Shown: piece by piece, positions 32,264-45,572 of the stretch
Numbering within the stretch: the first letter of the stretch is position 1
How the letters are laid out: the number at the start of each line of letters is the position of its first letter
Source of the DNA: Primulina eburnea
Lineage: Eukaryota; Streptophyta; Magnoliopsida; Lamiales; Gesneriaceae
NCBI RefSeq assembly: GCF_022965805.1
Contig: NW_027331430.1
Span: forward strand, 124,001-188,000
Length of the DNA stretch: 64,000 nt
Reading direction: 5' to 3'
Notes under the pieces: model-generated
Told to the model about the DNA's origin: nothing
What the model saw: the letters and a program-made list of their open reading frames with translations, nothing else
Database searches by the model: none
Program-made: the position numbers and the translations under genes

Positions 32264-35200
32264 GCAACAAAAGATGCTTTTCTATCTCACAACCTTGAGT
32301 TTGTCAAGGTTCTTGAAGGAGGATCCTCCCACCGTTGCTGAAAACGAGATTCATGCGGAAGGGATGAGTTTAAGCGAATCTTTTCAAGTTGCTGCTATGA
32401 TCGAGAAATTCCCTCCGTTGTGGAAGGATTTCAAGAACTATTTGAAGAATAAAAGAAATGATATGAGATTGGAGAATCTCATTGTGAGATTGAGGATAGA
32501 AGAGGACAATAAGAGCACCGAAGCCAAGGCAAGTAAAATGGCACCAAGGGTGAACATTGTTGAATCAAGTTACCAAGGGAAGAAAAGGAAGTTTGAGAAG
32601 CAACCACAACAAGGCCAACAACCACCAAACAAGAAGAAGTTCAAAGGCACTTGCTACAACTGCGGAAAACCAAACCACATGGCTAAGGATTGTAGGAAGC
32701 CAAAGAAGGGAAATCCTCAAGCCAACATAGTTCAAGAAAGGTCGGTACCATTTGATTTTTCTGAACTTAATTTGTCTGCAGTTGTTTTGGAAACAAACTT
32801 GGTTGAAAACTCCAATGAATGGTGGGTTGATACTGGAGCAACTCGACACATATGCTCCGACAAAGGGATGTTCTCCACATACACTCCATCGACCGGGAGA
32901 AAACTATACATGGGGAACTCCGCTACATCTGAGGTGGTGGGCACCGGAAATGTGATATTGAAGATGACATCGGGTTTGCAAGTAACCCTTGTTGATGTAC
33001 TTCATGTACCGGACATAAGAAAGAACCTCGTGTCGGGGTCTTTGTTGGTCAAACACGGGTTTAGACTAGTATTTGAGTCTAACAAGGTTGTATTGACAAA
33101 GAATGGTCATTTTATTGGAAAATGATATCTCGATGAGAACCTTTTCAAGTTGAATGTAATGGCTATACGCCAAAGTGTTGTTGAAAGTAATAAAGACAAG
33201 AGTTCTATTTACTTGCTTGAGTGTTCTCATTTATGGCATGTTCGTTTAGGACACGTAAATTTTAATACCTTGCAACGTTTAATGAAACTTGAATTATTGC
33301 CTAAACACAACGTCGATCCAACACACAAATGCGAGATATGTGTTGAAGCAAAAATGACCAAAGCGCCCTACCATTCGATTGAAAGATGTACAACTCCTCT
33401 AGAACTAATACACAACGATCTTGGTGATTTAAAGTTTGTAAAAACTAGAGGAGGGAAAAGATACTACGTGACATTCATTGATGATAATACAAGGTACTGT
33501 TACGTATATCTTTTGAGGTCAAAAGATGAAGCTCTTGAAGCATTCAAATGTTATAAGACCGAAGTTGAGAATCAACTAGGCAAACAAATAAAGAGAGTTC
33601 GAAGCAATAGAGGGGGCGAATACGGAGCACCGTTTGATGAATTCTGCACATCTGTGGGGATAATTCATGAAACGACTGCACCTTATTCACCACAATCGAA
33701 TGGCATTGCCGAAAGAAAGAATCGAACTCTAAAAGATATGATGAAGCTATGTTGATAAGTTCAGGACTACCCCAAAACTTGTGGGGGGAAGCAATACTAT
33801 CGGCTAATTACATCCTGAACAAGATACCCCACAAGAAAAATGACAAGTCACCGTATGAATTGTGGAAAGGTCACAAACCTTCCTACAAGTACCTTAAAGT
33901 GTGGGGGTGTCTAGCTAAGGTAGAAATACCAAAGCCTAAACAAGAGCGGATTGGACCAAAGACGGTCGACTGCATATTCATCGGATATGCACATAATAGC
34001 AGTGCCTATAGGTTTATAGTGCACAAATCTGAAAATGCAGAAATGAATACGGGCATGACAATTGAGTCAAGAAATGCAGTATTTTTTGAAAATATATTTC
34101 CTTGTAAAGAAAGGAAAGAAAATGGTTATAGCAAGCGAAAAATTGAGACGGAACATGAAGGTCAAGTACCTACCCATGATCCAACTCTAAATGAAAATGT
34201 TATACCATTGGAAGGCTCTTCAAAAGAGCAAGAACCAAGAAGAAGAAAAAGAGCTAGAATCTCAAAGTCCTTTGGTCCAGACTTCCATACTTTTATGTTG
34301 GAGAATGAACCAAAGAACATACAAGATTCTCTAGCTAGCCCTGAAGCTTCTTATTGGAAAGAAGCCATCAACTCTGAAATGGATTCAATTTTGCAAAACC
34401 ATACTTGGGAACTAGTGGACCTTCCACCAGGTACCAAGACATTGGGATGCAAATGGATATTGAAAAAGAAAATGAGAGTTGATGGAAGTATTGAAAAATA
34501 CAAAGCCAGGCTTGTGGCCAAAGGCTATAGACAAAGAGAAGGCCATGATTTCTTCGACACGTATTCACCAGTTTCAAGAATAACATCCATTCGTGTGCTC
34601 ATTGCTATTGCAGCTTTGCATAACCTTGAGATACATCAAATGGATGTCAAAACAGCATTCTTAAATGGTGAACTTGAAGAAGAAATATATATGGAGCAAC
34701 CTGAAGGCTTCATTGTTAAAGGACAAGAAAGAAAGGTCTGTCGTTTAATTAAGTCACTATACGGACTTAAACAAGCGCCCAAGCAGTGGCATGAAAAATT
34801 TGACAAAGTAGTATTGTCAAATGGATTTAAGATTAATGAGTGTGACAAATGTGTTTACATTAAAGGCACTCGAGAATCTTATGTGATGGTATGTCTATAT
34901 GTGGATGACATGCTAATAATGGGGAATAGCCAAGAGTTGATAAAGGGTACAAAGAAAATGTTGACAAAACATTTTGATATGAAAGATATGGGTATTGCTG
35001 ATGTAATTCTAGGGATTAAAATCTTTAGAACTCCAGAAGCAATAGTCTTATCTCAATCTCATTCTGTAGAAACAGTGTTAAAGAAGTTTAACGCTTATGA
35101 CTCAACCCTAGTAAAAACGCCTTTAGACGTGAATGTTCATTTGGCGAAGAATCGTGGAGAACCAGTTTCCCAATTGGAATACTCCAAAATTATTGGAAGC

Positions 35201-36359
35201 CTTATGTACATCACTAATTGTACTAGACCTGACATCGCTTGTGCGGTTAACAAGTTAAGTCGGTTTACAAGTAATCCTAGTGATGCACATTGGAAGGTGT
35301 TGACAAGGGTGCTTAGATATTTAAAGCACACCTCAGAATATGGACTCAATTACACAAGATATCCTGCAGTACTTGAAGGATACTGTGATGCAAATTGGAT
35401 TTCTGACACCAATCACTCCAAATCCACTAGTGGCTATGTATTTAGCATTGGTGGAGGAGCAGTCTCTTGGAGGTCAACGAAACAAACTTGCATTGCGAGA
35501 TCTACTATGGAATCGGAGTTCATAGCGCTAGATAAAGCTGCTGAAGAAGCTGAATGGCTTCGCAACTTTCTAGAGGACATTCCATGTTGGACAAGTCCAG
35601 TTCCAGCAATCATGATACATTGCGACAGTCAGTCGGCAATTTCAAGGGCACAAAACAGTATGTACAATGGCAAGTCTCGACACATTCGTCGAAGACATAA
35701 TACTGTGCGACAGTTGATCTCTAATGGAGTTATATCTGTTGATTATATTAAAACAAAGGATAACTTAGCGGATCCGCTTACAAAAGCTTTAAATAGAGAT
35801 CAAATGTACTGTCTGTCAAGAGGAATGGGTTTAAAACCTACCAAATAAAGTTTTCATAGTGGCAACCCAACCTTGTAGATTGGAGATCCCAAGATCTTGG
35901 TTCAATGGGACAACTAAATTATGAGAACTTGAGGAATCACTCCTCATTCCTAAGACGATGAGTGAAGTTGCCTACAAAGGTAGTGAGGTTAAGTATTGTA
36001 CTTTTAATGATTCCGTTGCTTACAAAAGCGGGGTAAGTAGGATACCCTTTTACAAGGAGATCACCTATGTACGTGTGAGGACGGGCCGCCTCGATGAAAC
36101 ACGTATGAAGCCAAGATGTGTTCCATGGCCAAAACGGACACAACCGATAAAACAAAGTGGAAATGGAAGAAAGGTTATCTTGTGGGTACAGTTGTCTGGT
36201 TTTACATGAACCGCCAAGAAGTTCAAGACATCACGTTCACTTCGTGGCCTAGTAAATCCGATTGTATTCCACTAGGGAAGGTTCAAAGCCAAAAGCTACC
36301 TCTCCTGATGAGATAATTGTTCGTGAAACGTCCTCATCTCTTATTGTTTTAAAAGTACT

Positions 36360-38236
36360 AGAAATTTTTTTTTTTAAAATCTCTCACATTTTCGGTCATT
36401 GCATGCACATGCACATAAAAATAATCTTGCACCATTTTAAAGTAAATCATCCAACTAGTATTTGAAAATTGAAAGGGGATAGTCAAACCAGAAATCGTAA
36501 AACGTTTTACCAAACCTAAAAAGCAATAAATGTTGAAAAGTGTAGCCCATACTAAACTCTCCAAAACCTCTCAAAAGCGTAAATAAATGGTCTTAAAATC
36601 TTTAAAAGAAATCATAAAACGTAATGCGGAAAATAATGCGATGGTCCTCGGGTTGTGTGCGCCATCAGTCCAGTAGTATCACTCATCAAGACCTCCCTCA
36701 GAACCACCTGCATCCATCTTACCTAGTGAGTCTAAAGACTCAACACACCATAATCTTTATAACGAGTAATACATAATACAGTTAACATATAACGGTGAAA
36801 AGTACTTGTACTTAAAATATCGTTTTCATGAAGATGCATAAACTTTAAACATAAACGTTTTCGTAAACATTTTCATGATGCATAAAAACATTTTCAAAAG
36901 ACATAAACATATCACTTAAACATATTCATATTCATGTCCATATTCGTATCCATATTCATATTCGTATTCATGTTCATATTCGTGTTTAATGAATTCAGAT
37001 CGTTGATTGTGACTTTCATATACGTGTTAGGCGATGGATCCATCTACATGTAACCACAGTACTGGGCGGCGGGGGACACCAGCAACACTCTCACCGGTCA
37101 ACTGGGCCCTGGCCTTACGTAATATAATGTCATCATATACATATACATATCCGTGTCCGAGGAAATACGATCGTCGGGCTCCCACTGGGACCATAACCCT
37201 CACGATATCTCCAACATATCATCGTGTTAGTCACAATCCATTCACATCATTCAACATATTATCATCACTTAATAAAAATCATGCTTATAACATTTTTCAT
37301 TTTAAACCACGCATGCAGCATGTCTTTTACGTTAACGTTTCATCATTAAAAAGTCCATAGACATTTAAAATTCCATAATCCTTTAAAAATAGCATTTTGG
37401 CATAAGACATCATAAAAACATCCATATACATTTAAAATTCCATGTTAACATATAAAACAACAAATAGGGCACTGTCATGACCTTTACTAATTCCCGGTGT
37501 AAAAAGACCGTTTTACCCTTGGACTCGACATTTTTCGTTTTCGATACTTTTCTTGATTTCATGACTCTAACATGTCCCAAATAATTATTTAAGCTTACGT
37601 GAATTTTTTCGTAATTTTATTTGGCTTACAACTTAGACTTTTTCAATTTATCTTTTATTAGTGATTTTAACGGTGTTTTAATCCCGAAAAATACCAAACG
37701 TTAATATAAAATTCCTAAATTCTAAATTTAGTCTTTTTATATTATTTTAGCCCTTATGGATCACGACTCGACCCCCGTGAGTCGTTTTCCAATTTTTCTT
37801 TGTTAAGAAACTCAATTTGACACCTAAACTTCGACCCCGAGCCATCTCCTAATTTTATCGAGTTACCCCCGAACCATATCAAGCCAAAAGGTGCCCAGCA
37901 TGTTGAAGTAGCCTACTGGACACTAGGTTTGTCAAGAAAACACCCAAAAACCCGAAAACGAGCCCACCCCAAAAGACACCTAAACTGGCCGAGACTAGGG
38001 TTGTGCATGAATTCTATGTTTTGGTGGCTAGACCCTAACTCGACGTCCCAGCTCTTGAACCCGCGTGTTGTGCGCCTCCTAAGGACCCTAATGGACCACC
38101 CTTGCACAGCCCGTGCCTCCAGCAACGAGCCTGCAACGGCAGAAGAAGGAGCGAACCCTGCACAAAACTGTGCAGGGCTCTCGGGTGGAGTCCTTCCTGA
38201 GAAGGACTCTTCGCCGTCTCCCCCCTTGAATCCTAG
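36360..38236 (-). mobile_element. Remnant of another Gypsy-type LTR (minus orientation)
   Basis: No intact coding region. Landmarks typical of a Gypsy LTR family also seen at 55135-55250 (plus) and 58260-58380 (minus) are present: CTAGTGAGTCTAAAGACTC at about 36720 and GGTCCTCGGG at about 36652. A run of CATATTC repeats (36925-36990) and GC-richer sequence (37900-38230) follow. The boundary with the LTR starting at 38237 is sharp. Confidence 0.55.
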
Positions 38237-38522
38237 TGTGGGGACCCGGACGCTAATCATAATCATAATCGTCATTGGGACTAATTAATCAATTATAAAA
38301 CAGGGTCTAATTTTTTTTTTTTTAAAATGCGGAACGTAGTTAAATTAAACTAATATACATCTCAGTATATAACATAAAGTACAAATCCTGTACCACAAAC
38401 ATTTATTCAAATAAGGTTTAAACATCTAATATCAAGTGTTTGACCCTATATCTAATCCAAGTCCGGAGCCTCCACTCTAATCACGATCTCTCCTCATCTC
38501 CTGGACCATGATCCTGTCCCAC

Positions 38523-38556
38523 CTGTTGTCAAATACACATACAGACAAGACAACAG
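38523..38556. promoter_or_regulatory. Conserved stem-loop in the chromovirus 3' LTR
   Basis: CTGTTGTC and GACAACAG pair across an 18-nt loop. Same position as in solo LTRs A and B. Confidence 0.6.
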
Positions 38557-39725
38557 CCGGATAACTCCGGTGAGAATAAATCCCAGTATAAATCAACGAA
38601 CATGCAATCATATATTCAATATAAAGCATGAAACATATAACAGTAATACAGATCAAAATCAGAAATGTAATCAATATCAATATGTCGACAATACTCGTGA
38701 CTCCACGATTCAGACTAGACTCAATCCTAGCCTAGGGATCCCGGTGTCCAGATGTGGCATTCCTATATCGACAAACAGTAATAGAAAAGACTCCAGTTCT
38801 ATCCAAGTCGATATAACCAAACATCCAGTGTCCAGACGCATCCGTCATAGACTATGGTCTATCGCCATATCTTGTGACATCGTGCAATGTACCCGTGGTT
38901 ACCTGCCACTATCAGGTACTTCTGTCACAAGATTACTCGTCTAATGCATACTCCTATAAATCAATAGAATCAAGCATATAATCAAATCATTAAATACAAT
39001 GATAAACCAATAATAAGTATGTGATTTAGGGGAACTCAAGTACATCCTACTTGAGTCGATGTCCCAATACACATTGACTTATACCTTTCGTTGCAGTTTC
39101 GGTCTGGAATTCAAACTCTGTCAATCCCTCAATCTGTCACTGGCAATATCAATAATATCATATCAATATACCACTCAAATCGATAATAATCTGATCAATC
39201 TGGATTTAATTCAAAATTAACGGCATAACGGTAGAATTTCAATATTCCCGTCAATACTATATCACCAGATATTAATTACAATCCATAACTCATATCCAAT
39301 ACAATCCGTAATCCCGCCATAATCCACATCTATCTGGTATAAATCAATATACCCTAAAAATTCATAACAATTCCAAAATCAATCCTTTTCTTAATATGAC
39401 TTCGATTCTATGATGTCTAACATGTCAAGAACATCATATATGAATTCCATTCAATTCTGACAATATCATAATTTCAAGACATGTCAAAACGTAGTAAAAC
39501 TTACGTCCAGTTGTAGCCTACGTTGCTAGGAACTCGGTACCGAAGTCGGATTCAAGATCAGACGGACGGATTTTGCACAAAAGGCGTAAGGATTTTTCAC
39601 AACTTTTCCCTGACCCTTTTCTCGATTCTTTCTTTCTTTCCTTATCAAATTCTGAAGGATTTCGTATATATATATATCCTATTGCTCGGTTAATGATACG
39701 TGTTCATTTTTCATAAATTCCGGTC

Positions 39726-39905
39726 GGCGCTCGGGCGGTAAGAAAATACCGCTCGAGCGCGACACTCTCTGTCCAAGAATTCTCCGAATGCACTTTGGCG
39801 CTCGGGCGGTTAAAAACTACCGCCCGGGCGCCACACCTTCTGTCCAAGATGTGTTCCTATTGAACTTTGGCGCTCGGGTGGTTGTTTTCTACCGCTCGGG
39901 CGCCA
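39726..39905. repeat. Array of three GC-rich hairpins in the chromovirus LTR
   Basis: Units at about 39726-39761, 39798-39832 and 39870-39904, each GGCGCTCGGGCGGT, 8-nt loop, complementary strand, with a period of about 72 bp and linkers containing CTGTCCAA. Same motif as in solo LTR A. Confidence 0.85.
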
Positions 39906-40034
39906 CTTGTTCTGTCCAAAATTGCACCCTTCATATAAAATCTTATTTCGTGTCCCGATTAAATCCTTTCGTAATCATATCAAATTATAGGTCAATAATT
40001 ACAGATTACTAGGATTAAATTTCCGGGCATTAAA

Positions 40035-40050
40035 TTTCTCCCCCCCTAAG
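40035..40050 (-). other. Polypurine tract of the chromovirus
   Basis: On the minus strand TTAGGGGGGGAGAAA directly precedes the LTR start, the expected plus-strand primer site. Confidence 0.85.
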
Positions 40051-40131
40051 ATACGATTTCGTCCTCGAAATCACAAACTGTCAATCGTATTAATAAAGAG
40101 TATATATACAAAACGGTATAAGAAATTTACA

Positions 40132-43100
40132 TCAATGAAACAATGCTGGGAATTCCTGTCTCATGTCAGATTCAGTTTCCCAAGTAGCTTCTTCAACGCC
40201 ATGACGAGTTCATTGAACTTTTACAAACGGGATTGTCTTTGTTCTGAGCTGTTTTTCTTTACGATCGATAATCCGAATCGGTTTCTCGACATAACTCAAT
40301 GTCTCGTCCAGCTCGGTCTCGTCTGGTTGAATAACATGAGAATCATCAGGGAGATATTTCCGCAGCATTGATACATGAAAGACATCATGTATTCCAGATA
40401 ATGAAGGCGACAATGCTAGTCGATAGGCACGATCTCCTATCTTCTCCAGAATCTCATAAGGACCGACATATCGTGGAGACAACTTCCCGTTCTTTCCAAA
40501 TCGAACAACACCCCTAAAAGGTTAAATCTTCAGGAACACTCGATCTCCTGCCTCAAATACCAACGGTCTACGTCGAAGATTGGCATATTTGGCTTGTCTG
40601 TCCTGAGCTGCCTTCATTTTCTTCTGAATCAGCTTCACTTTTTCAGTCATATCTCTGATCATATCAGGTCCAGTCTCAGGAACTTCAGAGATATCATCCC
40701 AATAAAGAGGTGATCGACATTTCTTTCCGTACAACGCTTCGAATGGAGCCATTTCAATACTCGTCTGATAGCTATTGTTGTACGAAAACTCACAGAGAGG
40801 CAATGCATCTTGCCTATTAGTGCTAAAATCCAGCACTACAGCTCTCAACATATCTTCCAATGTCTGAATCGTTCGTTCTGATTGTCCGTCAGTCTGTGGG
40901 TGATATGCGGTACTAAGATGCAACTTTGTACCTAGAGCTTGCTGCAAACTCTGCCAGAAGTGCGAAGTAAACCGAGGATCACGGTCTGAAACAATTGACT
41001 TTAGCACTCCGTGCAGTCTAACCACTTCCTTAACATAGATATCAGCCATCTGATCATATCTATATGTCATCTTGTATGAAATAAAACATGCGGATTTGGT
41101 CAATCTATCAATCACGACCCAAATCGAATCATAACCTCGGGAGGATCTAGGTAATTGTGTCAAAAAATCCATAGAAATGTGATCCCATTTCCATTCAGGA
41201 ATAGACAAACTCTTTAACAATCCTCCTGGTTTCTTCCTTTCAGCATTCACCTGTTGGCAATTCAGACACTTTGATACAAATGTAGCAATGTCCGCTTTCA
41301 TTTGTTTCCACCAGTATTGTGTCTTCAAGTCATTATACATTTTCCTGCCATCAGGATGAATGCTAAATCGACTGTTGTGTGCTTCTGTCAGTATTCGCTG
41401 TTTCAACTCCGAAACATTCGGCACAACGAGACGATTATTCACATACAAAATACCATTTTGAACCTGGTATTCCGATCGATGTCCAGATCTAACCATAGCA
41501 ATCGACTTCTGTATATTCTGATCACCTTTCTGAGCCGCTTTAATTCTCACAATCAGCTCTGGTTCCGCTTGAATAGCATATAATCTCATCGGTCTCTTAT
41601 CTGTCTCAAATACTAGTCCAGACAAACAGCAGTCCTCAATCAAATTCGAGACTCCTATAGTCGATAAGGATAGAGAACATACCTTTCGACTTAGTGCATC
41701 TGCTGCTGCATTAGATTTCCCCGGATAGTATTTGATTTCACAATCAAAATCTTTCAATAAATCTAGCCATCTCCGCTGCCTCATATTCAATTCTGACTGT
41801 GAAAAGAGATATTTCAAGCTTTTATGATCAGAATAGATTTCAAATTTCTCACCGTACAGGAATGTCGCCATATCTTCAGCGCAAAGACTATGGCTGCCAA
41901 TTCAAGATCGTGAATTGGGTAACGAGTTTCATGGGGTTTCAGCTGTCTCGAGGCATAGGCAATCACATGTCCTCGCTGCATCAAAACACAACCCAATCCT
42001 CGGTGAGATGCATCACAATAAACGACAAAATCACCAGTACCTGAAGGAATCGTCAACACAGGTGCACTGGTTAATCTTTTCTTTAGCTCAAGAAAACTGG
42101 TCTCACATTCTTCAGACCAAACAAATGGAGCATTTTTCTGAGTCAACTGTGTAATCGGTTTGGCAATGCTCGAGAAATCTTTAATAAATCGGCGATAATA
42201 TCCTGCCAAACCCATAAAGCTACGAATCTCTGGTACAGATGTCGGTCTCGGCCAAGAAATCACTGCCTCAACCTTACTGGGATCAACTGATATACCATCG
42301 CCGGATATAATATGTCCCAGAAATACCACCTGTTTCAACCAGAACTCTCATTTCGACAGTTTCGCATACAGTTTCTCAGCCCTCAAAATTCTCAACACAG
42401 TCCTTAGATGATTAGCATGCTCAATCATATTCCTTGAATAAATCAATATATCATCAATGAATATGATAACAAAATCATCTAAATATTTCTGAAAGACGCG
42501 GTTCATCAATCCCATAAAAACCGCGGGTGCATTCGTTAATCCAAATGGCATGACAATAAATTCATAGTGTCCATACCTAGTCCTGAATGCAGTCTTAGAG
42601 ATATCAGAGCCCCTGACTCTCAATTGATGGTATCCAGATCTCAAATCGATCTTGGAATACACCGAAGAACCCTGCAACTGATCAAATAAATCATCAATAC
42701 GAGACAAGGGATATTTATTCTTTACCGTTGCCTTGTTCAGTTGCCGGTAATCTATACAAAGTCTCATCGACCCATCCTTCTTTCTCACGAACAGTACTGG
42801 AGCACCCCAAGGAGAGACACTCGGTCGGATGTACCCCTTGGCTAGTAAATCCTCCAACTGTTCTTTCAACTCTTTCAATTTGATTGGTGCCATCCGGTAA
42901 GGAGCCCTCGAAATCGGAACTGTTCCTGGCATCAATTCAATGCTGAAGTCTATTTCTCGAATCGGAGGTAATCCAGGAATCTCATCCGGAAAGACATCAG
43001 CAAATTCACACACCACTGGCAAGTCCGCCAATGATGGGCTCGGTTTCAATAAATCAACTGAATATACCAGGAATCCATCCGCTCCTTTCTGCAATAATCG

Positions 43101-44546
43101 TGTCATATTTATTGCAGATATCAAAGGAATTCTAGCTCGAGAACCCTTACCATAAAATTTCCACTCTTCAGCCATCTCAGGTCTGAATCTCACTATCTTG
43201 TGGAAACAATCGACTGTAGCCCTGTACTTGGTCAGTGTATCAATACCGATAATACAATCAAAGTCAGATATCCCAAGCACAATACAGTCCAACTCAATCT
43301 TATGCCCATCATACTGCAGTGTACAAGATTTCACAGACTTCACTGATATCAAACATGTTCCTAACGGGGAAGAAACAGACACTACCGCAGACAATGACTC
43401 AATAGGTAATGCACGACTCAATGCAAACCTCTCAGAAATAAAAGTATGCGATGCACCAGTATCAATCAAAACATATGCAGGATAACCAGAAATGAAACAG
43501 TTACCTGCCACAACATCGTCAGGTGCATCCTGTGCCTGCTCCTCAGTCAGAGCAAACACTCGGGCCTGCTGTCTCGGAGGCTGGCTTACTATCTGGCTTC
43601 CTCCAGGCCTCTGCTGTGACTGAGTAGACAGTGCTGGCTGAAAAGTATGGACAGCAGATGGTCGTCTACCTGCCTGAGTCGCTGATCCAGATGACTCAGC
43701 TGCCTGGGATCCCTGGGCACCTCTCTGGGGACACACGCGAGCAAAGTGTCCCTGTTGTTTGCAGATACGACAGCTGCCAAATATTCCTCGGCACTGCTCA
43801 GTGGAATGCTTCCCTCCACAAGTATTGCAAATAGGTCCGGTATAGCTCTGGCTCTGTCGAGGACTCCCAGAACTAGAAGAACTGCTCCCTGACTTCTTGA
43901 ATTGCTTCCCTCTCGTCTTCAAGAAGTCCTTCTTTCCGTCACTGCTGCTGCCACCTTCAAATCGAGGAGGTAGTTGCTGTGATCCCGGTGCTGGAAGAAT
44001 AAACGAAGCTCCTCTCTGTCTCATCAGACCGGCTTCGGCTCCCTTGGCCCTGTTCAAAGCGTCGGTAAAGTTGTTCGGTCTTCCCGTGTTCACCAACGTG
44101 AATATTTCCGGATTCAGGCCGTTAATGAACTGATCCGCCACGGCCTCGTCATGATCCTCCACATGTGGAGCAAAGCGCAGCAAAGAAGAGAACTTGGCCA
44201 CATACTCCTCAATATTAAGCTGGCCCTGTCTCAAGTTTGCGAATTCGGCTCCCTTATCCTTTCTATAAGACACTGGAAAGAACCGCTGATAGAATTCAGT
44301 TCTAAAGATACTCCAGGTAATAGTCGTACCTCGGTGTTCCAATGCCCTCCTTATGTTGATCCACCAGTTCTTTGCAATATCATGCAATTGATATCCTATC
44401 AGTTTCACCCTTTTTTCATCAGTATATTCCAACGAATCAAACATCATTTCAATATCCTCCAACCAGCTTTCACAATCCACTGAATTCTCCGTACCCTTCA
44501 ACGTCGGTGGATGGAAAGACTGAAATCTTTTCAAAAGTGTCTCCAT
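40132..44546 (-). pseudogene. Gypsy chromovirus gag-pol (Tekay/Del-like), inactivated
   Basis: Minus strand, start [18 protein letters not shown] at 44546. Order: retrotransposon gag; zinc knuckle [14 protein letters not shown] (about 43755); protease [12 protein letters not shown] (about 43465); RT with FIDDILIYS (about 42440); RNase [11 protein letters not shown] (about 42010); integrase HHCC and core (about 41390-40720); and a C-terminal chromodomain-like segment ending WETESDMRQEFPALF (stop at 40132). Integrase before LTR with a chromodomain marks a chromovirus; the domain would guide integration. Lesions are a TGA at about 42347 (after KLSK), a one-base loss near 41862 in RNase H, TAA at about 40529 (after FLKI), and TGA for Trp near 40207 in the chromodomain. 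The 5' LTR and PBS are missing: upstream sequence switches to the 2.4-kb repeated block. Confidence 0.88.
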
Positions 44547-44644
44547 TGGAAATCGACTTGATAACTTTTGTCGTAAATAGTCGGATGACAGGTTGTGAAT
44601 TGGAAACTGCTTGCTTTTGGTACTCCGGAAAAGCAAATTTCGGG

Positions 44645-44850
44645 CTGCCTAGAGCCTTTCCATTTGTTTAGTGCAGCCAGTGGACTCGTCGATCAACTAG
44701 GGAAGAGCCTGGGTCCGGAGATAGCTCACAAAGGTAGAAAGCCCCTACCGGACACTCATTAAATTCGAATGAAGACGCTCTGCGAGATGTCCAGTAGTCT
44801 CTGACTCGGTCTTCGAAAGCACACTCCACAACAAATGCTCAAAGGATATT
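44645..44850 (-). other. GC-richer stretch, possible exon fragment of unknown origin
   Basis: On the minus strand one frame stays open for about 56 codons (ECAFEDRVRDYWTSRRASSF then a stop about 44680). It is the same in the copy at about 61010-61215. I do not recognise it. It could be 5' leader of the Gypsy element or captured host sequence. Confidence 0.3.
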
Positions 44851-45075
44851 ATTACAGACAATTGGAATATTTTCTTAAATATAATTTCATTCATTTAAAC
44901 GTTCCTCCATCATATCACTCGTCGTCACTTTTTTGTGGGGGTAATATTGATAATATGTTAAAAAACCTATCATATCATTAATTATATTTTAGAGATATTA
45001 CAAAATATTCTGTGGATATACACAAATCTAGTTATCGTATATTAAAAAATTTCATATCATCTTAAACTCTACACC

Positions 45076-45083
45076 TATAAATA
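45076..45083 (+). promoter_or_regulatory. TATA box of the small-peptide gene
   Basis: TATAAATA, 45 bp before the ATG at 45121, a spacing that allows a short 5' UTR. It is conserved in the second copy at about 61445. Confidence 0.5.
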
Positions 45084-45120
45084 AATGGCTTCTAACCCTA
45101 ATCAATGTACGCTTTTATCT

Positions 45121-45279
45121 ATGAGTATTTACATTATTCTTGTATTTTTTCTCTCAAATACTGACTTGAGCGTCGGAGCGGCTTCGCCTCCGGGCGGAGT
45201 CAGCTCACCCTTTTTCTTTGATACCCAGTTATATTTCTGGAGCGGTTTGATTCGGCTTATTGAAGAAATTGTTTCGTGA
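45121..45279 (+). CDS. Possible small secreted peptide (52 aa), copy 1
   Basis: The frame begins MSIYIILVFFLSNTDLSVGA, a likely signal peptide, followed by a Pro/Gly/Ser-rich stretch (SPPGGVSSP), an aromatic patch (FFFDTQLYFW) and an amphipathic end (LIRLIEEIVS). An in-frame ATG lies at 45085, but it is only two bases after the TATA box and is lost in the other copy, so 45121 is the better start. No family is recognised; the general form is that of plant signalling-peptide precursors. It could also be chance: it is short and there is no proof of transcription. Confidence 0.4.
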   Translation: MSIYIILVFFLSNTDLSVGAASPPGGVSSPFFFDTQLYFWSGLIRLIEEIVS

Positions 45280-45572
45280 TAATAGGTTCAAGATATTTTA
45301 ATGGATGCGAATTTTTCGATCGCTTCATATTTCATGGTTTAAATTATTATCTAGATAAAACGTTGGTATTATGTTAGAAATTCTATAGTTACATTACTAT
45401 TTTCTTTTCCATTTATAATAAACTTCCTTCGTTTTGTGGGATGGCGTCCCATAAACTTAATTTCATTTTGAATTAATTTTATATTAAATTATTTATCAAT
45501 TTTAAATAATTTAAATTCTCTTATGAAACTTACTATATATTGATGATCACAATTTCTCTTCTAAAACCTTGT

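Larger units (their letters stand above)
30114..35848 (+). pseudogene. Copia gag-pol, Tork/TNT1-like, inactivated
   Basis: Start MASTSTTPHATIAQG at 30114. The gag frame is cut after 30199 by a solo LTR and resumes in frame at 32264. Zinc knuckle [14 protein letters not shown] (about 32656), protease with [13 protein letters not shown] (about 32820), integrase HHCC (from about 33225) and D, D, E region to 33750, RT with YVDDMLI (about 34900), RNase H and a final [11 protein letters not shown]. Lesions are a TGA at 33123-33125 (Gly to stop), a one-base loss near 33742 at the end of integrase, and the LTR in gag. The RT/RNase H part (33749-35848) is still a single open frame of 699 codons. Confidence 0.85.
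29676..36310 (+). mobile_element. Decayed Copia retrotransposon with a nested solo LTR
   Basis: The left edge is where homology with a second copy (63833-64000) begins. gag-pol runs from 30114 to 35848, interrupted by the solo LTR at 30200-32258. After the stop comes about 460 bp of 3' sequence with CAATGGGACAACTAAA and similar phrases common downstream of plant Copia pol. I cannot define the LTRs, and the right end is unclear (about 36310-36360). Besides the LTR insertion there is an in-frame TGA and a frameshift, so it is dead. Confidence 0.75.
38237..40034 (-). repeat. 3' LTR of the chromovirus (minus orientation)
   Basis: In element orientation it starts TTTAATGCCCGG (TG changed to TT compared with solo LTR B), directly after a polypurine tract, and ends GGTCCCCACA. 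It holds a hairpin array (39726-39905), a TATA-like run (39666-39678), the shared block at 39480-39600 and the stem-loop at 38523-38556. Confidence 0.85.

Noticed and set aside
41302..44483. Plus-strand frames of 60-110 codons opposite the chromovirus polyprotein
   Set aside because: Antisense shadows of the pol and gag coding sequence.
40132..44546. Integrated plant pararetrovirus
   Set aside because: Integrase, chromodomain, PPT and LTR are present and no movement or coat protein is seen, so it is a Gypsy retrotransposon.
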